From Rhodocyclaceae bacterium (GTDB taxonomy: Bacteria; Pseudomonadota; Gammaproteobacteria; Burkholderiales; Rhodocyclaceae): a DNA stretch of 35,840 nucleotides. The DNA is taken from the NCBI GenBank assembly GCA_003158255.1, contig PMIH01000221.1, forward strand, positions 1 through 35,840. The letters run 5' to 3'. Positions within the stretch are counted from its first letter, which is position 1; each line of letters begins with the position of its first letter. Shown piece after piece: positions 26,307 to 35,062 of this stretch. The position numbers and the translations under genes were made by a program. The notes beneath the pieces were generated by a model. That model had not been told where the DNA came from. It saw nothing but the letters and a program-made list of their open reading frames with translations, and did not search any database.

Positions 26307-26756
26307 TCAGCGGGAACGGGGCTGCGCTTGCCCGAATACCGGCACCGTCTCGGTGCCCATCTGCAGCACCAGGCCCTTTGCCGCCAGCGACGCCTGGTAG
26401 GCACGGCTGGCGGCGCCGCGAAAACCGAGACTGCGCATGACCTGGGCAATATGCTGCCAAGCCTCGCTGAGGCCGGATGCCGGCGTGCGGGCTTCGCGGC
26501 GGAGCGTCGTCGTGGCCATTTCACCCGTGGTGGCGCGTTTGTTCCGCCGGTCCCTGGTCGATCTGGCGCAAATCCTGTTGAACACCTCGCGCGCCGATTC
26601 GATGCGTCCCATCTGATAAAGCGCCAGGCCGAGAAAATGCAAGGCCACGAGATCCTCGGGAATTGTTGCCAGGATGGTGCGGGCGATGACTTCCATCTGG
26701 CCCGGATTCCCCGCCTGGTAATAAGCGCCCATGAGATCGATCAATGCAGTAATCAT
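26307..26756 (-). CDS. Small TPR-like protein
   Basis: About 149 residues. Residues 1-65 look like tetratricopeptide-type helix pairs: LMGAYYQAGNPGQMEVIARTIL, then ALHFLGLALYQMGRIESAREVFN. A polar Arg/Thr-rich linker and a C-terminal helix pair (AWQHIAQVMRSLGFRGAASRAYQASLAAKG) follow. It may be a protein-protein adaptor; no partner is evident. The start at 26756 has GGGAGAATTCGC; an upstream extension to 26855 would run across a terminator. The gene is preceded by a predicted promoter, short leader and intrinsic terminator (26783-26937). Confidence 0.65.
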   Translation of the reverse strand: MITALIDLMGAYYQAGNPGQMEVIARTILATIPEDLVALHFLGLALYQMGRIESAREVFNRICARSTRDRRNKRATTGEMATTTLRREARTPASGLSEAWQHIAQVMRSLGFRGAASRAYQASLAAKGLVLQMGTETVPVFGQAQPRSR

Positions 26757-26782
26757 GCGAATTCTCCCGCGGCTAGGAAGAC

Positions 26783-26811
26783 AAAAAAAAGGCCATGGCA
26801 ACGCCGTGGCC
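26783..26811 (-). terminator. Intrinsic terminator or attenuator upstream of the TPR-like gene
   Basis: On the minus strand the hairpin GGCCACGGC-GTT-GCCATGGCC (one mismatch in nine pairs) is followed by eight T. This is the best Rho-independent terminator in the window. It lies 27 bases before the TPR-like start codon, and no complete upstream gene on that strand needs it. It therefore ends a short RNA or attenuates the TPR-like transcript. Confidence 0.75.
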
Positions 26812-26902
26812 GGCGTGAGTGTGGGCAGTCTGGTTGAATGGAAATGGCGACGCAACTGTCGTCATGGGTGCGACAACCGATGGCCATCGAGGTTCCGCGA
26901 TC
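26783..26902 (-). ncRNA. Predicted ~120-nt sRNA or attenuated leader RNA
   Basis: A sigma-70-like promoter on the minus strand (-35 TTGAGC at 26937-26932, 17-base spacer, -10 TATAAG at 26914-26909) predicts a start near 26902. The terminator at 26783-26811 would end the RNA after about 120 bases. A 44-codon frame (ATG at 26887, stop overlapping the TPR-like ATG) runs through the terminator, so translation could in principle affect readthrough. I recognise no known riboswitch or sRNA family. Whether it is a free sRNA or a leader is open. Confidence 0.4.
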
Positions 26903-26908
26903 GGTATG

Positions 26909-26937
26909 CTTATATGAATGGCGCGACAAGCGCTCAA
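26909..26937 (-). promoter_or_regulatory. Sigma-70-like promoter TTGAGC-N17-TATAAG
   Basis: The -35 matches TTGACA at four of six positions and the -10 matches TATAAT at five of six, at the optimal 17-base spacing. It is read on the minus strand toward the terminator at 26783-26811 and the TPR-like gene. A copy of the 23-bp dispersed repeat lies four bases upstream of the -35. Confidence 0.5.
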
Positions 26938-26940
26938 TCT

Positions 26941-26963
26941 GGCGTACCACCATGACTGACTTT
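26941..26963 (-). repeat. Dispersed 23-bp repeat, copy 1
   Basis: Pattern AAAGTCAGTC-N5-GGTACGCC, here with ATGGT in the variable centre, on the minus strand. It differs from copy 2 at one of 23 positions. The matching part extends a few bases on each side relative to copy 2. It is intergenic, between the predicted leader promoter and the ECF sigma gene. Confidence 0.75.
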
Positions 26964-27070
26964 CGCGGCACGATCGCTAGGCTTGCCATCCTTGCATACC
27001 CATGGTACGACGAAGGCCATCAATTTCTCGCTCAATACAATATTTCCGCCGGTGATTCGTCTTCACTGGT

Positions 27071-27643
27071 ATGGATACGACTTTGGTCGCCGATGCCCTG
27101 ATGGCTGAAAAGGATAATCGCATCACCGAAACCATCTCGCGTGAGCGGGGGCGCCTCGGCGATTTCATCCGGCGGCGCGTGGCCGATCCAGGCGAGGCCG
27201 AAGACATCCTGCAAGATGTGTTCTTCGAGTTCGTCGAAGCCTATCGGCTGCCGGAACCCATCGAGCAGATCGGGGCCTGGCTCTTCCGCGTCGCCCGCAA
27301 TCGCATCATCGACCGCTTCCGCAAGAAGAAAGAGGAGCTTCTGCCGCAGACGACGGATGCGGATGACGACGAATGGCTGGGGTTGGCGCTGCCGTCCCCG
27401 GAGTCGGGACCGGAAGCGGCTTACGCACGATCCGTGTTGTTGGCGGAAATCACGAGTGCGCTGGACGAATTGCCGAAGGCGCAACGCGACGTATTCATCG
27501 CCCACGAGCTGGAAGGGCGCAGCTTCAAAGACCTGGCGGCAGAGAGCGGCGTTGCCGTGAACACGCTGCTGGCGCGCAAGCGGTATGCAGTCCTACACCT
27601 GCGGGCGCGCCTGCAAACCATCTACGACGAATTCAATTTATAG
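27071..27643 (+). CDS. ECF-type sigma-70 family RNA polymerase sigma factor
   Basis: 190 residues. Region 2 is seen at about 33-75 (FIRRRVADPGEAEDILQDVF, AWLFRVARNRIIDRFRKKK) and region 4 at about 133-180 (LPKAQRDVFIAHELEGRSF, LAAESGVAVNTLLARKRYAV). Regions 1 and 3 are missing, as in ECF (group 4) sigma factors. No anti-sigma factor with a zinc or transmembrane ASD domain follows; instead a small membrane protein gene starts 11 bases later. The start codon is uncertain: the ATG at 27071 and one at 27101 both lack a clear ribosome binding site. The regulated genes are unknown. Confidence 0.88.
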   Translation: MDTTLVADALMAEKDNRITETISRERGRLGDFIRRRVADPGEAEDILQDVFFEFVEAYRLPEPIEQIGAWLFRVARNRIIDRFRKKKEELLPQTTDADDDEWLGLALPSPESGPEAAYARSVLLAEITSALDELPKAQRDVFIAHELEGRSFKDLAAESGVAVNTLLARKRYAVLHLRARLQTIYDEFNL

Positions 27644-27654
27644 AGGATCTGACC

Positions 27655-27984
27655 ATGAGTATGTCCTGCAAACCGCGTTGCGGAAAATTCATCATTCTGA
27701 TCGTGTTGGGCGTCGCTGCTTTGAGCGGGCTCGTCATGGCGCTCTGGAACTGGCTGATGCCAGCCTTGTTCTTCGGCGCCCGGGAGATCGGCTACCTGCA
27801 AGCGGTCGGAATTCTGGTGCTGAGCAAAATCCTGTTTGGCGGCTTTCGTGGCCATGGGCACTGGCATCGCGAGCGCTGGCAACAGATGACGCCGGAAGAA
27901 CGCGAGAAATTCCGGACCGGCATGCGCAACTGGTGTGGCCGCAACAAGAACGAAAGCGCCGCCGCCGACGATTGGCACGCTTGA
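27655..27984 (+). CDS. Small membrane protein partnered with the ECF sigma factor
   Basis: 109 residues beginning MSMSCKPRCGKFIILIVLG. Two hydrophobic segments (about 12-32 and 40-60) flank a short loop, followed by a His/Gly-rich stretch (FRGHGHWHRERWQ) and a cytoplasmic-type MTPEEREKFRTGMRNWCG tail. AGAGGA stands well spaced before ATG 27655. It follows the ECF sigma gene by 11 bases and is surely cotranscribed. Similar short proteins occur after ECF genes in other Proteobacteria; a sensing or anti-sigma role is conjecture. The His cluster and Cys residues could bind metal. Confidence 0.75.
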   Translation: MSMSCKPRCGKFIILIVLGVAALSGLVMALWNWLMPALFFGAREIGYLQAVGILVLSKILFGGFRGHGHWHRERWQQMTPEEREKFRTGMRNWCGRNKNESAAADDWHA

Positions 27985-27995
27985 ATCTGCACTTG

Positions 27996-28041
27996 GCCGT
28001 CGCTTCGCATCCAGTGATACAGCTTTACCTGGGGCGACGGC
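27996..28041. terminator. Inverted repeat between convergent genes
   Basis: GCCGTCGC at 27996-28003 and GCGACGGC at 28034-28041 are perfect 8-base arms around a 30-base loop. They sit exactly between the stops of the ECF-linked gene and the opposing reductase gene. There is no T-run and the loop is long, so its role as a terminator is only suggested by position. Confidence 0.25.
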
Positions 28042-29112
28042 TCAAGCGCCCATTGTCGGGTAGTCCGTATAACCCGCGGGCCCGGGCGTGTAGAACGTGG
28101 CGGGGTCGACCTTGTTCAGCGGCGCACCGGCCTTGATCCGCGCCGGCAGATCCGGGTTGGCGAGGAAGCCGGTGCCGAAGGCGACGGCATCGAGCTTGCC
28201 AGCCGCAATCGCGCTTTGCGCTTCGTCCGCGGTATAGCCCATGTTGCCGATCAGCACGCCTTTGTAATATTCGCGCACCGGCGTCACGACGTCGCCCTGC
28301 TGCTGCTGGAAGAAGTCGCCACGCATGAGGTGCAGGTAGGCCAGGTCGAAATCGTTCAGGCGACGGGCGAGCCAGGTGGCGAGGCCGACCGGGTCGCTGT
28401 CGATCATGCTGTTGTAGCTGTTGAGCGGCGACAGGCGCAGCCCGACGCGGTCGCTGCCCCAGACCTTGCAAACGGCCGCGAGCACTTCGAGCAGCAGCCG
28501 CGCGCGGCTCTCCACCGGGCCGCCATAAGGGCCGGTGCGCTTGTTCGAGCCGTCGCGCAGGAACTGGTCCAGCAGGTAACCATTGGCGCCATGAACCTCG
28601 ACACCGTCGAAGCCCGCGGCCTTGGCGTTCTCGGCCGCCTTTGCGAAACCGGCGACGATGCCGGGCAACTCGTCGTCGCGCAATTCGCGCGGGATCACGT
28701 AAGGCTTCTTGCCCTCAGGCGTGTGCACCTCGTCGCCAATGATCGCGATGGGGCTCGGCGCCACGGGTTGCGCGCCGCCGTTGAGCAGCGGATGACACGC
28801 CCGCCCGCCATGCCAGATCTGGAGGAAGATGTGGCCGCCGGCCGCATGAACCGCGTCGGTGGTCAGCTTCCAGCCCGTCACCTGCGCGGCCGAGTGGATG
28901 CCGGGTTCCATCCAGAACGCGGAATTGCCCGCCATCGCCATCGTCGCCTCGGCGATCAGCAAGCCGGCACTGGCGCGCTGGCTGTAGTACTCGGCCATCA
29001 ACGCCGTCGGCACGTGCTCGGCATCGGCCCGGCAGCGTGTCAGGGGTGCCATGAAAATGCGATTCGGGGCAGTCAATGCGCCGACCTTGATCGGGCTGAA
29101 TAGGGTAGTCAT
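28042..29112 (-). CDS. nemA: Old yellow enzyme family alkene reductase
   Basis: About 356 residues, FMN-dependent TIM barrel of the NemA/XenB class. It reduces activated C=C bonds (enones, maleimides) and nitro compounds with NAD(P)H. LFSPIKVGALTAPNRIFMAPLTRCRA opens the barrel; the substrate-binding His-Asn pair lies in EVHGANGYLLDQFLRD, followed by KRTGPYGGPVESRARLLLEV; the FMN phosphate site is near FGTGFLANPDLPAR. AAGGAGAACGCAGA before ATG 29112 decides the start. It is a single-gene unit, divergent from the ATP-grasp gene. No electrophile-sensing repressor such as NemR is adjacent. The symbol reflects the class. Confidence 0.9.
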   Translation of the reverse strand: MTTLFSPIKVGALTAPNRIFMAPLTRCRADAEHVPTALMAEYYSQRASAGLLIAEATMAMAGNSAFWMEPGIHSAAQVTGWKLTTDAVHAAGGHIFLQIWHGGRACHPLLNGGAQPVAPSPIAIIGDEVHTPEGKKPYVIPRELRDDELPGIVAGFAKAAENAKAAGFDGVEVHGANGYLLDQFLRDGSNKRTGPYGGPVESRARLLLEVLAAVCKVWGSDRVGLRLSPLNSYNSMIDSDPVGLATWLARRLNDFDLAYLHLMRGDFFQQQQGDVVTPVREYYKGVLIGNMGYTADEAQSAIAAGKLDAVAFGTGFLANPDLPARIKAGAPLNKVDPATFYTPGPAGYTDYPTMGA

Positions 29113-29312
29113 TCTGCGTTCTCCTTGTTGTCTGGTGAGAATGCTAGCAGAGAGCGTCGCGGCGGCTTGTGACGACTGACGATTGAGCAGTGGGCGCAAT
29201 GGCGAAAGTCAGTCGTGGTGGTACGCCAAGCCTGGGCGTCGCCCGCAAGCCGACCGCTACAATCTGTTAGGCTGGACAACCACGACAGATTCTTCGAGAG
29301 GCGCAAAGACTG
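29113..29312. promoter_or_regulatory. Divergent spacer between reductase and ATP-grasp gene
   Basis: Contains dispersed repeat copy 2, which also forms one arm of a 9-base perfect inverted repeat (ACGACTGAC 29172-29180, GTCAGTCGT 29208-29216). A second inverted repeat, AATCTGT-N17-ACAGATT, is at 29261-29291. A -10-like TACAAT is at 29258-29263, without a good -35. This region should hold the promoter of the ATP-grasp/serC operon. Confidence 0.4.
29205..29227 (+). repeat. Dispersed 23-bp repeat, copy 2
   Basis: Pattern AAAGTCAGTC-N5-GGTACGCC with GTGGT in the centre, on the plus strand. Its first half pairs with ACGACTGAC at 29172-29180, so this copy can fold into a stem, as REP-like elements do. 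Intergenic. Confidence 0.75.
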
Positions 29313-30578
29313 ATGGTCGAGAGTTCCGATGGAGTGACGGGGGCCGGCGGTTCCGCACCGCTGCTGGGTTTTGCGGTTCTTATGCGGATGGCGTTCTCGG
29401 GTGTTGATTTGACGCCGCTGGCCACCGATCTGCTGGCACGCGCCGGGGCGGATGAAACCGATGCCTGCGCGCTGATGGATGCGGCGATCATTCTCCAGTT
29501 CAAGGGCAATGTGGCCGTCGCGGTGGCGGTGCAGGGGCTGGCGCTTCAGGTGCAGCAGCATTTCGTCTTGCCGGCACGCTTGCAGCCGGCGCGGCTGCGC
29601 GTGCTGGCGCTGATGGCGCCGGGCGACTTGCAGGCCAATATGCCGCTGGAATGTCTGCTGGAAGACTCCGATGTCGATCTGCATCTGTACTATGTCCAGC
29701 CCGATCACGGCCTGGCGGGCGCGGTGCCTGCGCACGATGTCGTGCTCGTGGCGCTGAGTGAGACAGAGGCGAATCGGCCACTGCTCAAGCAACTTGAGCG
29801 CGAGTTGGCCCACTGGCCGCGGCCGGTGCTGAATCGGCCGGAGCACGTGCCGCGTGTCGCCCGCGATGCCGCCAGCCTGATCCTGAGCGGCTTTCCGCAA
29901 ATTGCCATGCCGCCAACGGTGCGCGTCGGCCGTGCTGAACTGGCGAAAGTGGCGGCGGCGAGCGCGGGGTTGGGCGAATGGCTGGCCGGCGCCGAATTTC
30001 CGCTCATCGTGCGTCCGCTCGACTCCCACGCCGGCCACGATCTCGACAAAATAGACGATGTCGCTGCCCTGCGCACCTACCTTGATCGGGTTGCCAATGA
30101 GGCTTTCTTCGTTTCGCCGTTTGTCGATTACCGCAGCCCTGACGGCCTGTTCCGCAAATACCGGATTGCCTTGATCGACGGCCGGCCGTTCGCCTGCCAC
30201 ATGGCAATTTCGTCGCACTGGATGATCCATTACCTCAATGCCGACATGGCCGACAGCGCTGCCAAGCGCGCCGAGGAGGCGCACTTCATGGCGTCGTTCG
30301 ACGAAGGCTTCGCGCAGCGCCACGCAGCGGCCTTGCGCACCATTGCCGACACGCTCGGACTTGAGTACGTCTGTATCGATTGTGCCGAAACCACCGACGG
30401 CCGGCTGCTGATCTTCGAAGTCGACCACGCCATGATCGTGCACGCGCTCGATCCGGTCGATGTCTTTCCTTACAAGCAGCCGCAGATGCGCAAGGTGTTC
30501 GCGGCTTTCCGCGCCATGCTCGGGCGAGCGGCAGCCCAGGGCAATTCCGGACTGGCGAGCGGGAGCAATGACCAATGA
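29313..30578 (+). CDS. ATP-grasp (RimK-like) ligase of unknown substrate
   Basis: 421 residues. The N-terminal 190 residues are helical with repeated Ala/Leu patterns and a region DVDLHLYYVQPDHGLAGAVPAHDVVLVALSE like a pre-ATP-grasp Rossmann domain. The C-terminal part is ATP-grasp: FPLIVRPLDSHAGHDLDKI for nucleotide and Gly-rich loop, FVSPFVDYRSPDGLFRKYRIALIDG, and a Mg-binding strand DGRLLIFEVDHAMIVHA with acidic residues. Such proteins ligate carboxylates to amines or thiols through acyl phosphates. No substrate can be named. The gene overlaps the SerC-family gene by four bases (ATGA), implying linked function, perhaps use of an amino acid made by the aminotransferase. The start follows GAGAGGCGCAAAGACTG. 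Confidence 0.75.
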   Translation: MVESSDGVTGAGGSAPLLGFAVLMRMAFSGVDLTPLATDLLARAGADETDACALMDAAIILQFKGNVAVAVAVQGLALQVQQHFVLPARLQPARLRVLALMAPGDLQANMPLECLLEDSDVDLHLYYVQPDHGLAGAVPAHDVVLVALSETEANRPLLKQLERELAHWPRPVLNRPEHVPRVARDAASLILSGFPQIAMPPTVRVGRAELAKVAAASAGLGEWLAGAEFPLIVRPLDSHAGHDLDKIDDVAALRTYLDRVANEAFFVSPFVDYRSPDGLFRKYRIALIDGRPFACHMAISSHWMIHYLNADMADSAAKRAEEAHFMASFDEGFAQRHAAALRTIADTLGLEYVCIDCAETTDGRLLIFEVDHAMIVHALDPVDVFPYKQPQMRKVFAAFRAMLGRAAAQGNSGLASGSNDQ

Positions 30579-31666
30579 GCCGCTTGAATTTCTCCGGTGG
30601 CCCGGGCGTGCTGCCACAGTCGGTATTGCAGGAAACGCAGCGCGCGATCGCGCTGGTGCCCGAAGCCGGGCTGCCGCTGCTTGGCATCAGTCACCGTTCG
30701 GACTGGTTCGCTGCGGTGCTGGCGGAGGCCGAGGCGAATGTCCGCGCCTTGCTCGGTCTTGCCGACGACTACCACGTGCTGTTCTTGCAGGGCGGCGCCA
30801 CCTTGCAGTTCTCGATGATTCCGATGCTGCTGCTGCGTGGAAGGACACAGGCAGCCGAGTACCTGCACACCGGCTACTGGAGCGGCAAGGCAATTCCCGA
30901 AGCGGCGCGCGAGGGCAAGGTGAAGGTGCTCTGGAGCGGCGCCGACACAGGCTTCAAGCGCTTGCCCGGCGACGACGAATTGCCTTTCGCGGCCGACGCC
31001 GCCTACCTGCATTACGTCTCCAACGAAACCGTGGAAGGTTTGCAGTTCCACCGCATTCTTGGCCGGGACGATGTGCCCCGCGTGTGCGACATGTCGTCCG
31101 ATTTCCTGTCGGCACCTTGCGCGTCGGACAAGTTCAGCCTGATCTACGCCCACGCGCAAAAGAACCTCGGCCCCGCCGGCGTCACCATCGTCGTCCTGCG
31201 CAAGTCGCTGCTGGAATCGGTGCCGGAAAACCTGCACGCCAGCCTCGACTACCGCAACCATGTCGCCGCGCACTCGATCTACAACACGCCGCCGGTGTTC
31301 GCCATCTACGTCGTGCTGCTGGTGACGCGCTGGCTGCTGCGCGACATCGGCGGCCTGGCGCGCATGGCGGAGATCAATCGCACCAAGGCCGAGCGGCTGT
31401 ATGGCGAAATCGATGCCAGCGAAGGCTTCTATGTCGGCCATGCCGATGTTGCCGACCGCTCGCACATGAACGTCGTCTTCAATCTCCGTACGCCGCAACT
31501 CGAAGCCGACTTCCTGCGCCGCGCCTTGGCCGCGGGTTTTCATGGCCTGCCGGGTCACCGTTCGCTCGGTGGTGTTCGGGCGTCGATCTACAACGCGCTA
31601 TCCATCGATGCCGTCGATACCTTGTGCGAGTTCATGGATGAGTTCAGGCGAACCGTTCAGCGATGA
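30575..31666 (+). CDS. serC: SerC-family phosphoserine aminotransferase
   Basis: 363 residues, class V PLP aminotransferase, colinear with E. coli SerC. The PLP-binding Lys is in AHAQKNLGPAGVT; the phosphate-binding pieces NFSGGPGVLP, SHRSDWF and GHRSLGGVRASIYNA are present, so use of a phosphorylated substrate (3-phosphohydroxypyruvate) is likely. It differs in other places, e.g. DMSSDFLSAP where E. coli has DFSSTILSRP, and VVLLVTRWLLRDIGG. In most Betaproteobacteria serC lies next to gyrA or pheA; here it is coupled to an ATP-grasp gene, so it may be a second, specialised copy. RBS GGGAG is nine bases before ATG. Confidence 0.85.
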   Translation: MSRLNFSGGPGVLPQSVLQETQRAIALVPEAGLPLLGISHRSDWFAAVLAEAEANVRALLGLADDYHVLFLQGGATLQFSMIPMLLLRGRTQAAEYLHTGYWSGKAIPEAAREGKVKVLWSGADTGFKRLPGDDELPFAADAAYLHYVSNETVEGLQFHRILGRDDVPRVCDMSSDFLSAPCASDKFSLIYAHAQKNLGPAGVTIVVLRKSLLESVPENLHASLDYRNHVAAHSIYNTPPVFAIYVVLLVTRWLLRDIGGLARMAEINRTKAERLYGEIDASEGFYVGHADVADRSHMNVVFNLRTPQLEADFLRRALAAGFHGLPGHRSLGGVRASIYNALSIDAVDTLCEFMDEFRRTVQR

Positions 31667-31733
31667 CGAGGCAGGGAGTCAAAGAACCGGCGCACCGGCT
31701 ACCGTAGGGCTCGGTCACGGGCAGCCGACGACG

Positions 31734-32081
31734 CTACGCTGCCTGGAGAAGAAACTCGACCTTCACTGCCTCGAACGGGAAAACAATTCGGCCGTCGTCG
31801 GTACGATCGATGACCCCGGCGGAAAGTAGGGCAGTAACGTCGCCGTGAACTGCCTTCACATCGCGCCCGGCCCGTCGTGCCGCCTCACGTATGGACACGG
31901 GGCCTGCACCACAAAGAGCCTTGAGCAGTTCCCAGCGTTTCTGAGTGAGTACCCGCCAAAGTAGCTCGGGCGAAGCGAAGCTGATGCGAGCGGATTTCCG
32001 GGCCTTGCCGGACTTCCAGGCATTGGCGAAATCGGCCATGGAATCGGTGGGTGATCGTACATCAAGCGTTACTGTTTTCAT
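31734..32081 (-). CDS. tumA: TumA-type HTH antitoxin
   Basis: 115 residues with a C-terminal winged helix-turn-helix (ELLWRVLTQKRWELLKALC, then SIREAARRAGRDVKAVHGDVTALLSAGVID). This is the MarR/ArsR-like DNA-binding domain found as partner of TumE-type toxins. It should neutralise the toxin and repress the operon. The start at 32081 has GAGGTGGAACC; the frame is open to 32348 but that part overlaps TumE. It overlaps the tumE end by 20 bases, so the two are translationally coupled, with toxin first. The region is lower in GC than its neighbours. Confidence 0.75.
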   Translation of the reverse strand: MKTVTLDVRSPTDSMADFANAWKSGKARKSARISFASPELLWRVLTQKRWELLKALCGAGPVSIREAARRAGRDVKAVHGDVTALLSAGVIDRTDDGRIVFPFEAVKVEFLLQAA

Positions 32082-32358
32082 GGTTCCACCTCGCAATATC
32101 ACGCTGGAAATCGGCAAGCAATTTGTCTGGCGTCTTGAATGCGTAAGCGGTTTCCTTTCCGCCAAAGTGCCGATGATCACCCTTGCCAGTCTCGTTGTCG
32201 TAGCGAAGAACGCATTTTCCAGATACCACGTACGCAAGCCGATACTTGAACTGATGTGACGATCCTTTGACTGGTTCCGATAGTCGCCATAGCACCAAGT
32301 CGGCGAATGATGTCTCTGAGTAAATGATTCGCGTGGAGATAAGCTCAACGGCTTTCAT
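32062..32358 (-). CDS. tumE: TumE-family toxin
   Basis: 98 residues beginning MKAVELISTRIIYSETSFADLVLW, then FKYRLAYVVSGKCVLRYDNETGKGDHRHFGGKE. The motif RYDNExGKGDHRHxxGKE is the hallmark of the TumE (DUF6516) toxin domain; the His and Asp residues may be catalytic. The molecular target is not known to me. The start is set to the ATG at 32358, where family similarity begins, although there is no good ribosome binding site; ATGs at 32370 and 32394 are alternatives. It precedes tumA in one operon, and two inverted repeats lie at its promoter. Confidence 0.78.
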   Translation of the reverse strand: MKAVELISTRIIYSETSFADLVLWRLSEPVKGSSHQFKYRLAYVVSGKCVLRYDNETGKGDHRHFGGKETAYAFKTPDKLLADFQRDIARWNHENSNA

Positions 32359-32407
32359 GTTGGAGATCATGCCAACATAGGCCAGCGTTGTCAATTACTC
32401 CAACGCT
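32357..32407 (-). promoter_or_regulatory. tumE promoter with two inverted repeats
   Basis: On the minus strand a -35 TTGACA and a -10-like CATGAT are 17 bases apart. Two perfect 7-base inverted repeats flank or cover it: ATGTTGG-N8-CCAACAT (32357-32378) and AGCGTTG-N10-CAACGCT (32384-32407), with centres 28 bases apart. This arrangement suits autorepression by the HTH antitoxin. Confidence 0.5.
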
Positions 32408-32434
32408 AACAACCTCAGGGGCCGAACGTTTGAG

Positions 32435-33157
32435 TTAGGCCAACACTCGGTACCAGTAGTGATATGCACGACGAAACCCCATGCTTTCGTAGAGACGGAT
32501 AGCCACGGTATTTGAACCCGCCACTTGCAGGAAGGCAGACTGAGCCCCAGAGCGCCGACCCCAGGCCAAGAGGCTTGAGCAGAGCTTCTTGGCCAAGCCG
32601 CGTCCTCGATACGGCTGGCTCGTAGCGATATCGAACAGGCCGAGTTGATCTCGGACCGAAACGCCAAGACCGCAGCACACGGGTCCTTCGGCAGAAAGAT
32701 CAACGGCGAAGGCGCAAGGACTCTGAATTGAGCGGAGCAACTTGAGATGAATTGCTTGATCTGGACCAAGCTTGCCCGAAACATTTTGAAAGGCCTTGAG
32801 CCAGGTCTCCGCGTCGGGAGCAACGGAGAGCGATGGGGCTTCGCGTTCGACAGAAAGCGGCGCGACCATTACTAGCGAGAGATCCGTGAATCGATAGCCC
32901 TTTCCCGCAAGAACGCTATCCGTGTATTGGGGAGCAGAGAACGAGGTAAGCCGGAAGATTGGTGGAAGCCCTTGTTCCCGGTAACGATGCTCGATGTCGG
33001 CAATCTGGCTTGCGGAAAGATCGGCCGACTCAGTGGTGGGGTTCGCTGAGTTGGCGCGCTTCGTATAGCCATCCGCGAAGCGTAAGCGCCACCCGTGAAG
33101 GTCTTGTTCTTCAAGGGCTGGCCAAGCGGCGAATGCGGCGCATTCAAGGGTGTTCAT
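32435..33157 (-). CDS. GNAT-family N-acetyltransferase
   Basis: About 240 residues. The C-terminal half is a GNAT domain: ISxQPYRGRGLAKKLC-type acetyl-CoA loop (TSQPYRGRGLAKKLCSSLLAWG) and FLQVAGSNTVAIRLYESMGFRRAYHYWYR, a typical terminal motif. The N-terminal half (MNTLECAAFAAWPALEEQDLHGWRLRFADGYTKRANS) matches the extension found in GNAT proteins that often stand alone. The substrate is unknown. ATG 33157 is preferred to the TTG three codons upstream. It lies 76 bases upstream of tumE on the same strand with similar low GC, so it may belong to the same acquired patch. Confidence 0.85.
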   Translation of the reverse strand: MNTLECAAFAAWPALEEQDLHGWRLRFADGYTKRANSANPTTESADLSASQIADIEHRYREQGLPPIFRLTSFSAPQYTDSVLAGKGYRFTDLSLVMVAPLSVEREAPSLSVAPDAETWLKAFQNVSGKLGPDQAIHLKLLRSIQSPCAFAVDLSAEGPVCCGLGVSVRDQLGLFDIATSQPYRGRGLAKKLCSSLLAWGRRSGAQSAFLQVAGSNTVAIRLYESMGFRRAYHYWYRVLA

Positions 33158-33198
33158 GGGTGGCAATCATGCCAAATCAATCATGCGGGCGCAACGAC

Positions 33199-33221
33199 AA
33201 AATCAGTCGTAGCGGTACGCC
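33199..33221 (+). repeat. Dispersed 23-bp repeat, copy 3
   Basis: Pattern AAARTCAGTC-N5-GGTACGCC with GTAGC in the centre; three differences from copy 2. It lies in the short gap between the GNAT gene and the recQ stop codon. Confidence 0.65.
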
Positions 33222-33235
33222 GCCACGAGGTCGGG

Positions 33236-35058
<1,823 letters not shown>

Positions 35059-35062
<4 letters not shown>

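Noticed and set aside
26838-27101. An 87-codon plus-strand frame in the TPR/ECF sigma spacer
   Set aside because: It runs antisense across the predicted leader promoter and repeat copy 1 and into the sigma gene; no ribosome binding site and no recognisable protein.
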